64,000 bases of DNA from WRGT01 sp964450405 (GTDB lineage: Bacteria > Spirochaetota > UBA4802 > UBA5550). The number at the start of each line of letters is the position of its first letter. Position 1 is the first letter of the stretch. The stretch lies in the NCBI GenBank assembly GCA_964450405.1, contig CAYVCQ010000004.1, positions 186,001 through 250,000 of the forward strand. The letters are read 5' to 3'. Below the pieces are notes generated by a model, which was given only the letters and a program-made list of their open reading frames with translations, did not search any database and was not told the origin of the DNA. A program made the position numbers and the translations under genes. Below, piece by piece: positions 51,659-60,391 of the stretch.

Positions 51659-52720
51659 TTATGCAATTGTAATACTCTTTCTATCCAACAATCTGACTTC
51701 GCCAATGATTGATGCATGAGTAATTCCAGCTTGTTTCATTTCTTTAACCATGTCTTCGGCCTCTACGCGTGGAAGCGAAATCAGAAGACCTCCCGATGTC
51801 TGAGGATCAAAAACAAGATCAGCGATTTCGCGTTTTATTTCATTTGTTATAACACATTTTTCACCTGCATAACTTTTATTTCTATATAAACCGCCTGGTA
51901 TAAATCCCATAGATGCATTTTCAACTGCTCCATTAAGCAGAGGAAGATTTGCTGAATTTATTATAACTGAATACCCGTTCCCTTCAATCATTTCAAGAAG
52001 ATGACCAACCAGCCCGAAACCTGTAACATCTGTACATGCACTAATATTATATTTCAACATTATATCCGCTGCGTACTTATTCAGCATTCCCATGGATTTA
52101 ATAAAACAATCAATAACTTCTACATCATCAAGACCTGCTTTAATTGCAGTAGCAATTACCCCTGTTCCGAGAGGTTTTGTTAGAACCAGCGAATCTCCAT
52201 TTTTCAATCCGTTATTTCTAAGAACTTTCCCAGGATGTATAACCCCGGTTACGGAAAGCCCGTATTTCAGTTCAGGATCATCAATACTGTGTCCTCCAAG
52301 GAGCTGCACCCCGGCCTCCTCCATTACAGCCAGGCCCCCTTTGAGAATCTTACTTAACATATCAAGAGAAAACTTTTTAGTTGGAAACGCAACAATATTC
52401 ATTGCTGTGAGAGGTTTCCCTCCCATGGCATAAACATCTGAAAGGGAATTGCACGCAGCTATCCTGCCGAACTCAAATGGATCGTCACACACTGGAGTAA
52501 TGAAATCGAGAGTCTGCACAAGTGCAAGATCATCGCTGATCCTGTAAACTCCGGCATCATCCTTCTCTCTACTTCCAACTATTACATTACTGTCAAAAGG
52601 AATAGTTAATCCGCTCATGACATTATATAGATCCTCCGGACCTATTTTTGCTGCTCAACCTGCTCCGGTTACAGATTCAGTCAGCCTCATGACATTGAGC
52701 GGCTTACATGTTTCACTCAT
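51659..52720 (-). CDS. selD: Selenide, water dikinase, itself a selenoprotein (Sec22)
   Basis: The full gene starts at ATG 52720 (AAGGGG upstream), reads 21 codons (MSETCKPLNVMRLTESVTGAG), meets TGA at 52657-52655, and continues for 331 codons to TAA. An ORF search would begin wrongly at 52618. Across the TGA it reads VTGAG-U-AAKIGPEDL. The Sec stands where E. coli has catalytic Cys17, with the conserved Lys three residues on (K25). ATP-binding features follow (DDAGVYRISDDLALVQTLDF; GGHSIDD; DVTGFGLVGHL; DPQTSGGLLIS). The enzyme makes selenophosphate, the donor for Sec-tRNA. SelD with Sec is known in several bacteria. It starts 2 bases after a LysR gene. Confidence 0.96.
52628..52644 (-). promoter_or_regulatory. 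Candidate bacterial SECIS hairpin in selD
   Basis: On the coding strand TAGGTCC pairs with GGATCTA (one G-U pair) around the loop GGA. The loop guanines lie about 20 bases from the first base of the TGA, within the range known for bacterial SECIS elements. Confidence 0.55.
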
Positions 52721-52722
52721 AA

Positions 52723-53628
52723 TTACCCCTTTTTATAATTATCACAAATATACGACACAAGTTTCCCTGCAGGTTCATGCAGAGTGCGGACATTTGAAGT
52801 TACGAGGAAAAAATCACGCCGTATATCAAGACCCTTTATTTCAATAATTTTCAGTTTACCCGATTTTACATCATTTTCAATGGCGAGCTTTGATATAAAT
52901 GCCAGCCCCATACCCCTGATTACTCCCTCTTTAATCCCTTCAGGAGAAGAACACTCCATAACAACATTCAATTCAGATGGAATAATTCCCATTTCATGAA
53001 GATAAGATTCTACGGCATTTTTAGTGCCCGATCCGCTCTCTCTCAATATAAGAGGTATCGTTTTTAAATCAGCAGCTTTTACAGAATTTGTAAAAGATTT
53101 CCCGGAAACAAGAACAACCTGATCTTCAAAAATCTTAGTATAAATTAGCGCCGGATGACGGATCTCGCGGCCAACTATAGCCAGATCTGCCTCACCCTGC
53201 TTTATCTTTTCAACAGCTTCCCGGCTGTTTCCTATTTCAAGTTTAAAATATACTCCATCATTTTCAGTCTTTTTAAAAGCGGATAATATTTCAGGAAGGA
53301 TATATGCTCCAGGAATGGAACTTGACATTATATTAATAACTCCGCCAAAAGTTCCAGCCTGAATATCTGATTTAAGTCCATCAATATCCTTCATTATTTT
53401 ATTACAGAATTTAACAAAGATACGGCCTTCCCCGGTTAATGAAAAATCCTGACTATTCCTATAAATGAGCTTAACTCCAAGCATTTTCTCCACCTGTCCA
53501 ATCTGATGACTGATTGATGCCTGACTTATTTTTAAATTTCTGGATGCATTTGTGAAACTCTTCTCATTGACCACTTCCAGAAATGACCGGATCTGTTTAA
53601 GATCAAGATTAAAATCTTTTAATGCCAT
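52723..53628 (-). CDS. LysR-family regulator coupled to selD
   Basis: A 301-residue regulator with an N-terminal HTH (LKQIRSFLEVVNEKSFTNAS, then RNLKISQASISHQIGQVEKM) and a LysR effector domain (~90-300). The ATG at 53628 has CCGGAG 5 bases upstream; the longer start at 53646 overlaps that site. Its stop lies 2 bases before the selD start, and the selD ribosome-binding site is inside its last codons. I recall a named LysR group linked to selenium metabolism, but have not searched. A likely role is controlling selenium use in response to a small ligand. Confidence 0.88.
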   Translation of the reverse strand: MALKDFNLDLKQIRSFLEVVNEKSFTNASRNLKISQASISHQIGQVEKMLGVKLIYRNSQDFSLTGEGRIFVKFCNKIMKDIDGLKSDIQAGTFGGVINIMSSSIPGAYILPEILSAFKKTENDGVYFKLEIGNSREAVEKIKQGEADLAIVGREIRHPALIYTKIFEDQVVLVSGKSFTNSVKAADLKTIPLILRESGSGTKNAVESYLHEMGIIPSELNVVMECSSPEGIKEGVIRGMGLAFISKLAIENDVKSGKLKIIEIKGLDIRRDFFLVTSNVRTLHEPAGKLVSYICDNYKKG

Positions 53629-53868
53629 ATCAACTCCGGGAATCATTATACAAATATTTGTCTTTCAGAATCAATTATCTTTGTAATTTGATAAAAGATA
53701 TAATCAGTACTGCTTTGCATTTTCTATTTGAGCTAATACCTGAATTAGATGTAAAAAATGAAAGGTGCGGGATTCAGATATTTTTTACATCGATGAGATA
53801 AATACAACTCTTAATAGCCGGCAAAACAATTTGTAAACTTCCAGTTCATTCAATTTACAATAATTCGT

Positions 53869-54759
53869 TTAAATAAACTCAACAGAATAATTTTTTCTGA
53901 GAGATTGTCTGTCAAATTTTATCGCCGGTCTGCCAAGTGAAATTACTGCATGGATTTTATTTTTTTCATAAATATCAAGCTCAGCCTTTATTTCAGGACT
54001 GCGGTTTAAAGCCTCAACAGCAAATCCAATAAGACATGTACCAAGATTCATATAATGAGCAAGCATACAAATATTATAAGACGCATAGGTAGCATCTTCT
54101 ATCGGGGTGCTTCCATCCATCGGCCCATGAACAATTATAACACAGGGGGCTCCATGAAACAACTTATCGATACCAATATCAGATTCCTTTATAGCTTTCT
54201 CTACGGTATCATAATGATTAATGTAGTAGTTGATTAGAGCTTTACCCATAAATGGTACAGAGAGTATTCTTATCAATCTATTAGAGGCTAATTTGTTTAT
54301 TCTAATGAAAAATCCTTTAATTCTTCCTGCAAATTCCCAAACCTTCTCTCTTCCATTTATTATAGTAAACTCCCACTCCTGACAATTACTCCCCGAAGGG
54401 GCTGTTACTGCAAATTCGATAAGATCTCTTATAATATCATCATCAATTGCTTCATCTTTGAATTTTCTAATACTTCTTCTGGATCTGAAGGCATTAATAA
54501 GAATTTCGGGAGAGATATCAGCTGGACCTAAAATTTTTTCTTTATACTTAATTGTTTTAAATTCAATAGCTTCAAGCTGATGATCAAAGGTAATAGCATC
54601 GGCCTTGCATACTGCATAGCAGTGAGAACAAAGCATACATTCATTATCATTTAACTTTGCACTTTTATTTTCAAGATAAAGAACCTGTTTGGGACAAATA
54701 TCAACACATTTACCGCATCCATTGCATTTTACTTCATTAATAACCGGAACTAAATTCAT
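53869..54759 (-). CDS. Ferredoxin-nitroreductase fusion
   Basis: A 296-residue protein. The first 65 residues are a two-cluster ferredoxin (CNGCGKCVDIC and CMLCSHCYAVC), followed by a nitroreductase FMN domain (SRRSIRKFKDEAIDDDIIRD; APSGSNCQEW; IIVHGPMDGSTPIEDATYAS). Electrons would flow from reduced ferredoxin through the clusters to FMN. Substrates of such anaerobe fusions are mostly unknown. It stands alone. Confidence 0.9.
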   Translation of the reverse strand: MNLVPVINEVKCNGCGKCVDICPKQVLYLENKSAKLNDNECMLCSHCYAVCKADAITFDHQLEAIEFKTIKYKEKILGPADISPEILINAFRSRRSIRKFKDEAIDDDIIRDLIEFAVTAPSGSNCQEWEFTIINGREKVWEFAGRIKGFFIRINKLASNRLIRILSVPFMGKALINYYINHYDTVEKAIKESDIGIDKLFHGAPCVIIVHGPMDGSTPIEDATYASYNICMLAHYMNLGTCLIGFAVEALNRSPEIKAELDIYEKNKIHAVISLGRPAIKFDRQSLRKNYSVEFI

Positions 54760-55178
54760 AGAGGCAACCTTTAACTTTTTAATTTATCTTTTCTTTGTTG
54801 ATAACGATATTCTGCAATATGCTTGAATACAGTGTTATTAATCAATAGATTAATCAATTAATTTTTATATGTTTGAATTCTTATAAAACTATTCTTAATT
54901 CAAAAGAAATAAACTATGTTATTCAATATTTCAATTTATTTGATTTTATTAAGTGGTTTTAATACCAGAAAGAAAAAAAATGAATCTAATGATATTCCAA
55001 TCTATAAATATTTACTTATTATAACTCCATATGGCATCCCTTGGTCCTCAAAACGTAATTTTTGGAGCTGCCCTGAAGTTATTTCTAAAAAAACTTACAT
55101 TACTGTAAAAAATGTAAATTCAATTAGAAATAATATTGACACAAATTGAGCATCGAGTAGTTTGACATCGTTCCAGTG
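54760..55178. other. 420-base AT-rich gap with the tRNA promoter, no gene accepted
   Basis: A 77-codon frame at 54916 lacks a ribosome-binding site and has no recognisable sequence. The right end carries the promoter-like TTGACA at 55136. Confidence 0.5.
55136..55163 (+). promoter_or_regulatory. Promoter of the tRNA-Pro/tRNA-Arg transcript
   Basis: TTGACA, a 16-base spacer and TAGTTT, 15 bases before tRNA-Pro. A second TTGACA at 55476 precedes tRNA-His by 38 bases but has no clean -10 box. Confidence 0.5.
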
Positions 55179-55252
55179 CGGGGCGTGGCTCAGTCCGGTA
55201 GAGCGCGTGGTTTGGGACCATGAGATCGGAGGTTCGAATCCTCTCGCCCCGA
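55179..55252 (+). tRNA. tRNA-Pro (anticodon TGG)
   Basis: A 74-base cloverleaf: acceptor CGGGGCG paired with CGCCCCG, discriminator A, anticodon loop TTTGGGA and T-loop GGTTCGAATCC. CCA is not encoded. Confidence 0.96.
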
Positions 55253-55289
55253 ATAACACTTTGAACAAAAAAAATCATAATCACCAGAT

Positions 55290-55363
<74 letters not shown>

Positions 55364-55376
55364 CATTAAAAACTGA

Positions 55377-55406
55377 AACCGTATTCCAAAGAATACGGTT
55401 TTTTAT
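55377..55406 (+). terminator. Terminator after tRNA-Arg
   Basis: AACCGTATTC and GAATACGGTT pair perfectly around CAAA, followed by TTTT. Confidence 0.9.
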
Positions 55407-55519
55407 TATATATCAGATTCTGTAACAGCTAATTTATAATTTCTTAAAAATATAGATTCAACAACTCAAAAAAACTTGACATTTACCGCCTATTTTTAAA
55501 TTGTAACTCATCTCAATAT

Positions 55520-55592
55520 GGTGACCGTAGTTCAATGGTAGAGCCCTGGTTTGTGGTACCAGTCGTTGCGGGTTCGAGCCCCGTCGGTCACC
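55520..55592 (+). tRNA. tRNA-His (anticodon GTG)
   Basis: A cloverleaf with the His-specific extra G at the 5' end (G at 55520 opposite C at 55592), acceptor GTGACCG paired with CGGTCAC, anticodon loop TTTGTGG and T-loop GGTTCGAGCCC. CCA is not encoded. A decayed copy of its 3' end lies about 0.85 kb downstream. Confidence 0.95.
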
Positions 55593-55604
55593 CAGATACA
55601 AAAC

Positions 55605-55637
55605 AAAAAAGTCATTCTTTTCGGAATGACTTTTTTT
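55605..55637 (+). terminator. Terminator of tRNA-His
   Basis: AAAAAAGTCATTC and GAATGAC plus a T-run around a 6-base loop. It is almost identical to the hairpin at 56449-56481. Confidence 0.9.
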
Positions 55638-55665
55638 GTTTTTAATGACACTATTCCTAATTTTT

Positions 55666-55941
55666 TTACAAAAGTTTTATTGATAAATTCTTCCCCAATG
55701 CTTTTGCAACTTTTAACAAAGTTGAAAGTTTGATATCTTCCGAATGATTTTCAATTCTGGAAATTGCACTTTTAGTTGTTCTAATTTTCCTGGCTAATTC
55801 TTCCTGAGTCAAACCGCTTTTTTCACGCTCCTGCCTTAGTATTAATCCTATTTTGAATTCTTCAAAGCCTTCATCGTACCCTTGTGCAAAATCAGAATCA
55901 CTTGCTTTTCGTTTACTAATGTATTTTTTTAAATCACTCAT
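55666..55941 (-). CDS. XRE-family antitoxin
   Basis: A 91-residue protein with a helix-turn-helix at residues ~34-85 (LRQEREKSGLTQEELARKIR, then TTKSAISRIENHSEDIKLST). The N-terminal 30 residues hold a polar linker (FAQGYDEGFEEFK). It is the second gene of a toxin-first HigBA-like pair, with its start overlapping the toxin stop by 4 bases. It would neutralise the toxin and repress the operon. Confidence 0.88.
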   Translation of the reverse strand: MSDLKKYISKRKASDSDFAQGYDEGFEEFKIGLILRQEREKSGLTQEELARKIRTTKSAISRIENHSEDIKLSTLLKVAKALGKNLSIKLL

Positions 55942-56288
55942 ACTTTCCTTCTCTTTAAATAATCATTTTTATATTCTTCCGCTCTTTTGATTTCATCATT
56001 CGGCGTCTTTTGAGTTTTTTTTATAAATCCGTGTGTTAAAATTATAACAGATCTTTTATCAAAGAAACAAAATATTCTATAGATATTTGAACCATGCTGT
56101 ATACGGCATTCCCAGATTTCAGTATTTATAAGTTTCTTAAAATACGTCGATGGAAGCATTCCTTGAGTTTCTAATAATTCAAGTACCCATGCAATTTTTT
56201 GAGCAACTTTTCCAGGAAGAGAATCAAGAAAATCTTCAACTGGACAGTCGCCATCTTTAGTCTTGTAGAATATTATACTTCGTTTCAT
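55938..56288 (-). CDS. RelE/HigB-like (Gp49 family) toxin
   Basis: A 116-residue protein (MKRSIIFYKTKDGDCPVEDF) with LPGKVAQKIAWVLELLETQG, LINTEIWECRIQHGSNIYRI and HGFIKKTQKTPNDEIKRAEE, typical of Gp49/HigB-type ribosome-dependent mRNases. The start at 56288 is preferred because it matches family length; an upstream ATG at 56324 would add 12 unusual residues, and neither has a strong ribosome-binding site. The toxin gene comes first and is coupled to the antitoxin (ATGA overlap). Confidence 0.88.
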   Translation of the reverse strand: MKRSIIFYKTKDGDCPVEDFLDSLPGKVAQKIAWVLELLETQGMLPSTYFKKLINTEIWECRIQHGSNIYRIFCFFDKRSVIILTHGFIKKTQKTPNDEIKRAEEYKNDYLKRRKV

Positions 56289-56406
56289 AATTATCAAGTT
56301 AGCATGCATGTGAACATTAGTCAATCGTTTTAACAGAGAAATTTATACGGTTTTCAAATAATACAATTGCCATTCCGGACTAATCTGTTCAAAAATCAGT
56401 TTTTGT

Positions 56407-56485
56407 AAGTTCGAATGCGTACCCGTCACGGACCCAGAAACTCAAATTAAAAAAGTCATTCTTTACGGAATGACTTTTTTTGTTT
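56407..56485 (+). repeat. Degraded copy of the tRNA-His 3' end plus its terminator
   Basis: From 56449 to 56485 the sequence matches the tRNA-His terminator region (55605-55641) with one mismatch in 37 bases. Before it, GTTCGAATGCGTACCCGTCA with GGACCCAG loosely follows the T-arm and acceptor end of tRNA-His. The toxin-antitoxin pair lies between the two copies. No intact tRNA can be folded here. Confidence 0.65.
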
Positions 56486-56570
56486 AAAGAGATATTTACT
56501 AAGCGATAATTGCTAACGCGTACATGCAAAAGCAATCATTATTGTTTCTATTTGAAACCACATTATTTTA

Positions 56571-56598
56571 TTGACACAAAAAACTAATGAAGTATAAA
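56571..56598 (+). promoter_or_regulatory. Promoter directly before the DUF6498-like gene
   Basis: TTGACA, a 16-base spacer and TATAAA. The predicted transcription start falls at about the ATG (56605), so the mRNA may be leaderless. Confidence 0.65.
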
Positions 56599-56604
56599 TT
56601 TTAA

Positions 56605-57348
56605 ATGAGAAAATTATTTTCAATATTGTTATCTTTCACCAGCGAATTATTCCCCTACTTTAAACCCTCAAACACTAAAGGTTTCACATCTGGTTTAATT
56701 ATCATATTCTCAAATTTGATCCCGATTTTCGGTGTCCTGTTTTTCAAATGGAATCCCTACATGATTTTTTTTATTTATTGGTGCGAAAGTCTTATTGTAG
56801 GATTTTTTAATATCCTGAAAATGCTGATAAGCGGTTTGATTCAAGACGGGAAGCTTTCTTCTTCCGGATTTGAAGATGCGTTATGGTCAACAATTCATTT
56901 TATATTTACATACTTGCTATTAATGGTTGTCTATGGGATATTTATTTTCGCGTTAGTGATGATCTCCGGCGCCGGTAATCCTTTTTCTGCTTTAAGTTTA
57001 TTCACATCTCACAATATGACATTTATTGATTTTCTAGAGTCTGAGTATTTAGCAATAATTATACTTCTTGCAAGTCACCTGATCTTCTTTCTTATAGATT
57101 TTATTTTTACTAGAGAATATAACCACACAACGGCAGATACTTACCTGAAGAAGCCCTACAAGAGGCTAACAGTTATTCATATTACGATATGTTTCGGAAT
57201 GCCTTTTGTCCTTGATCCAGGTTTAAACAACGTTGGGTTTGTCATTTTATGGGTATGTTTAAAAATCTTTTTTGACCTTAAACTGCATGTAACTGAAATC
57301 AAAATCAGCGGCATTCAAATTGCAGAAACATCCTATAAATATCGTTAA
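56605..57348 (+). CDS. DUF6498-like membrane protein
   Basis: A 247-residue protein with about six hydrophobic helices. FGVLFFKWNPYMIFFIYWCE and SLIVGFFNILKML resemble the DUF6498 family; a RPYKRL-like basic loop (KKPYKRLTVIHI) precedes the last helices. The function is unknown. No ribosome-binding site lies before the ATG, while a good promoter ends only 6 bases upstream. Confidence 0.75.
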   Translation: MRKLFSILLSFTSELFPYFKPSNTKGFTSGLIIIFSNLIPIFGVLFFKWNPYMIFFIYWCESLIVGFFNILKMLISGLIQDGKLSSSGFEDALWSTIHFIFTYLLLMVVYGIFIFALVMISGAGNPFSALSLFTSHNMTFIDFLESEYLAIIILLASHLIFFLIDFIFTREYNHTTADTYLKKPYKRLTVIHITICFGMPFVLDPGLNNVGFVILWVCLKIFFDLKLHVTEIKISGIQIAETSYKYR

Positions 57349-57566
57349 ACAGTCTTAAATAATAAAATTACCACTCCCGACTGATCTCCACAAATATCTG
57401 AATTCAAAAATTTCGAGAATTACCATCAGTGAAAGAATAAATATAACTGAATCATGATCGTTTTTAACTCTAGTGCAATTTAACTAGTTAATACAAAGAA
57501 CCGGTTTCCATCCTACAAAATTTTGCTTTTACTATAAATTTTTATCTTATTATTTAGAGCAAAAAT

Positions 57567-57594
57567 TTGACTAAAACCTCCTGATTATTATATT
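57567..57594 (+). promoter_or_regulatory. Promoter of the small wHTH-like gene
   Basis: TTGACT, a 16-base spacer and TATATT, 30 bases before the ATG at 57625. Confidence 0.55.
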
Positions 57595-57624
57595 ATTTAT
57601 ATGAAATTATAATGGAGGCGATTT

Positions 57625-57876
57625 ATGAAGGATGAACTTAATCTCATAGAATCCCAGATTCTCAGAATATTCAGAAATAATAAAAAAAATACTGACGACA
57701 GCATGGACACTAAAAAGGTTCTGGATGATTCCTTAAAAGCATTGGAGGATAATTTTGATGTAATTCTACACTCTCTTGCTGAGAAAGGATTTATACGTAA
57801 ATCCGGAGACAAACTTATTCTTACAGATAAGGGTGATGAGTATCTTTATAGGACAAAACTTTACAGTGATTATTAA
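57625..57876 (+). CDS. Small winged-helix-like protein
   Basis: An 83-residue soluble protein with an excellent ATGGAGG site. After a helical N-terminus (LIESQILRIFRNN), the C-terminal half FDVILHSLAEKGFIRKSGDK and LILTDKGDEYLYRTKL looks like the last helix and wing of an MarR/PadR-like winged helix. It may bind DNA, but the first HTH helices are not clear. A strong terminator follows it, so it is transcribed alone. Confidence 0.65.
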   Translation: MKDELNLIESQILRIFRNNKKNTDDSMDTKKVLDDSLKALEDNFDVILHSLAEKGFIRKSGDKLILTDKGDEYLYRTKLYSDY

Positions 57877-57908
57877 AATGGTAAAATAATTTCTAAAAAT
57901 ACTTTATG

Positions 57909-57957
57909 GAATCGGCAGGAGATAAACAGGTTTGATTGTTAATTTATCTGCCGATTC
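57909..57957 (+). terminator. Terminator of the small wHTH-like gene
   Basis: GAATCGGCAG and CTGCCGATTC pair perfectly, extended by ATAAA/TTTAT across a 3-base bulge, and a T-rich tract follows. Confidence 0.8.
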
Positions 57958-58158
57958 TATTTTATCCTTTTTATTTATTATAAAATTCCCTAAAACAAAT
58001 AGTGTTCTTGATTATTTATATATTAAATATATGATTGAAATTGCAAATTTGTTGACATATGCAATTCTTAATCCGCAAATTGAATAGCTATTTAAAAAAT
58101 GATTATATGCAGCTATCACAAATATTGTCTTTAATACTGCATAGAGGTAAACTAACCC

Positions 58159-59070
58159 ATGAATAAAACTAATGCAGTATTAAAATTATCCCCGCTAAAA
58201 TCTTTGTACTATAATCTAACAGGTATTTTTGGAGTATTATTCGTCCTCACCAATACTCTTATCGGTTATCCTTTTCTACTTACCGCATCGATGATAAAAT
58301 TGATTCCATTTAAACCGACTCAGAAAATATGTACTATAATATTAATAATGATAGCAACCCGCTGGATTCACAACAACACTTTTCTCTGTAGAAATATTCT
58401 AGGAATAAAAGTCAGAGTAAAAGGAGATACTGAACTCTCTATGAAAGAATGGTATCTTGTACTTTCGAATCATCAATCATGGAGCGATATTGTAGTTTTA
58501 CAGATGATCTTTAACGGAAAAATTCCTCTTCTTAAATTCTTTTTAAAGAAGGAACTGATATGGATTCCCCTACTTGGAATTGCATGGTGGGCTCTTGACT
58601 TCCCTTTTATGAAAAGATATACAGCAGATTTTATTGCAAAGTATCCTCATCTAAAAGGAAAGGATATTGAAATTACTAAGAAAGCCTGTGAAAAATTCAG
58701 TACAACCCCGGTTTCAGTAATGAATTTTGTTGAAGGTACACGATTCACAACAGCAAAGCACAATAGACAAAAATCACCCTTCAAAAATCTTCTTAAACCG
58801 AAAGCCGGTGGAACTGGTTTTGTCTTTACGGCAATGGGACATCAGCTCCACAGCATTTTAAATGTCACAATAAAGTATCCTCAGGGCGATCTCAATTTCT
58901 GGAATTTTATATGTGGCAGGATAAACGAAGTTGATATCCTTATAGAAAAAATTCCAGTTACAGATGATCTTATTGGTGATTATGTTTCAGATCCGGAATA
59001 CCAGACGAGATTTCAGAAATGGCTGAACGATCTATGGAACAAAAAAGATATTGTTTTTGAAAAAATGTAA
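58159..59070 (+). CDS. PlsC-like acyltransferase
   Basis: A 303-residue membrane-bound acyltransferase with an N-terminal hydrophobic region, NHQSWSD (NHx4D catalytic motif) at ~112 and NFVEGTRFT (glycerophosphate-binding EGTR). The length and the FFLKKELIWIPLLGIAWWAL segment match the YihG-like branch of 1-acylglycerol-3-phosphate acyltransferases. It likely acylates lysophosphatidic acid in membrane lipid synthesis, or a related polar head. AGAGGTAAA lies before the ATG. Confidence 0.88.
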   Translation: MNKTNAVLKLSPLKSLYYNLTGIFGVLFVLTNTLIGYPFLLTASMIKLIPFKPTQKICTIILIMIATRWIHNNTFLCRNILGIKVRVKGDTELSMKEWYLVLSNHQSWSDIVVLQMIFNGKIPLLKFFLKKELIWIPLLGIAWWALDFPFMKRYTADFIAKYPHLKGKDIEITKKACEKFSTTPVSVMNFVEGTRFTTAKHNRQKSPFKNLLKPKAGGTGFVFTAMGHQLHSILNVTIKYPQGDLNFWNFICGRINEVDILIEKIPVTDDLIGDYVSDPEYQTRFQKWLNDLWNKKDIVFEKM

Positions 59071-59109
59071 TGCATGGTGCTTCGGCCTCATCAATATGAA
59101 TCAAATTTA

Positions 59110-59186
59110 CCACGAAGACACAGAGTCACAAAGAAGAGCTTCTTAAAATAATATAATAAACATCTGTGTCTTTGTTTATTTGCGGC
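59110..59186. repeat. CCACAGAGG-type inverted repeat, copy 3 (decayed)
   Basis: CCACGAAGACACAGAGTCAC and CATCTGTGTCTTTG..TTGCGG form loose inverted arms resembling those at 2296 and 17639. Confidence 0.5.
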
Positions 59187-59229
59187 TAGTTTCTTAAAAT
59201 TATCAGCCTACAATCATGTGGTCTCGGCA

Positions 59230-60111
59230 CTAGTATCCGGATTCTTTCAACTCATGAACTATATTCCTGACAAATTCACCTGCATCAAAACAGTTTTCTC
59301 CAGAAAGAAAATGCATTCCGAATATATCAGCATGAGTTACAAGAGGTTTGCCATCACAGTTTACAACACCGCGAAACTTACCCCATTTTGCAGATTTAAC
59401 TGAAACAAGACCGTCATTTGCTCCCTCAATTTCTGCAATTCTATCATTCATTGCTTTCCATAACGGGTTAAAAAAGTTTTCATCAATTGCAGCTGCGTAA
59501 CTCTGATAATAAACTGATTTTGAGTCTTTAACCTGGTTATTAAAACTTTCCATTTTAACTGTAGTGAGTTCAGAAGCTGCATTAAAACTTTCAGGATCAT
59601 CATCTCCGATTACTCTTGCATAAAAATCAAATACAACTGCTAATTGCTTTTTATCTGCCGTAAGTTTGATTATAAAATCAGCTATAGTACTACCTCTATG
59701 CGGAGTTGCAAGAGTTGTAAGAGATGCAACCTTATTTTCCATCCCCAGCATTGTTATCATATATCGCGACTCGAGACCTCCCCGTGAATGTGCAATTATG
59801 TTTACTTTACCACTACCGGTAATTTTTAAAACTTCATCAACTCTCTCTTTAAGCTGCTGAGCATTGTTCTTTATCGTTCCATAAGCCTGCTGTTTACCGG
59901 TAAAAACTTTTGCTCCACTTTGCTCCAGTATTGAAGGGATATCTCCCCAATACTTTATAAAAAATGTTTCATCACGAAAAGCAACACCATGGACAAGAAT
60001 TACAGGATATTTTGTAGAGCAATAATCATTATTATTTTTCCTGTTTGAAATACAGCCGGTATTAAACATCGATGAACACATGAATATAATTATAAGTATT
60101 TTTTTTATCAT
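59230..60111 (-). CDS. Secreted alpha/beta-hydrolase lipase
   Basis: A 293-residue lipoprotein: signal peptide MIKKILIIIFMCSSMFNTGC with a lipobox Cys at residue 20, then VILVHGVAFRDE (oxyanion HG) and IIAHSRGGLESRYM with the catalytic Ser in HSRGG. The pattern fits class I triacylglycerol lipases or esterases of anaerobes. The start at 60111 is chosen for AGAGGA 6 bases upstream; the in-frame ATG at 60141 lacks a signal-like N-terminus. Confidence 0.88.
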   Translation of the reverse strand: MIKKILIIIFMCSSMFNTGCISNRKNNNDYCSTKYPVILVHGVAFRDETFFIKYWGDIPSILEQSGAKVFTGKQQAYGTIKNNAQQLKERVDEVLKITGSGKVNIIAHSRGGLESRYMITMLGMENKVASLTTLATPHRGSTIADFIIKLTADKKQLAVVFDFYARVIGDDDPESFNAASELTTVKMESFNNQVKDSKSVYYQSYAAAIDENFFNPLWKAMNDRIAEIEGANDGLVSVKSAKWGKFRGVVNCDGKPLVTHADIFGMHFLSGENCFDAGEFVRNIVHELKESGY

Positions 60112-60391
60112 AATAAATCCTCTTTTACTTCCATATTTCATTTAAGGTGAATTTTAAAATTCTACTACTCTATCCGGGTTTCTTAAAATCAACTATAGAT
60201 CTATTTAAATTACCACACAAAATCACGGATTACTTAGTTAAATCCAATAAAAATTATATTTTTAATTATTGAAATTATAAAAAACTTACAATTAATATAA
60301 AAAAATATAATAAATCAGTAATAATTTGTTATATTTATGAATCTACGTATCGAATTACTAATAAAATAATATACATTGACCGGAGTATGTC

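Noticed and set aside
54916..55149. 77-codon plus-strand frame before the tRNA cluster
   Set aside because: No ribosome-binding site, AT-driven composition, and its end overlaps the tRNA promoter.
57369..57420. Weak similarity to the stretch at 56369-56405 as another attachment-site copy
   Set aside because: Only loosely similar after gaps; not convincing as a duplication.
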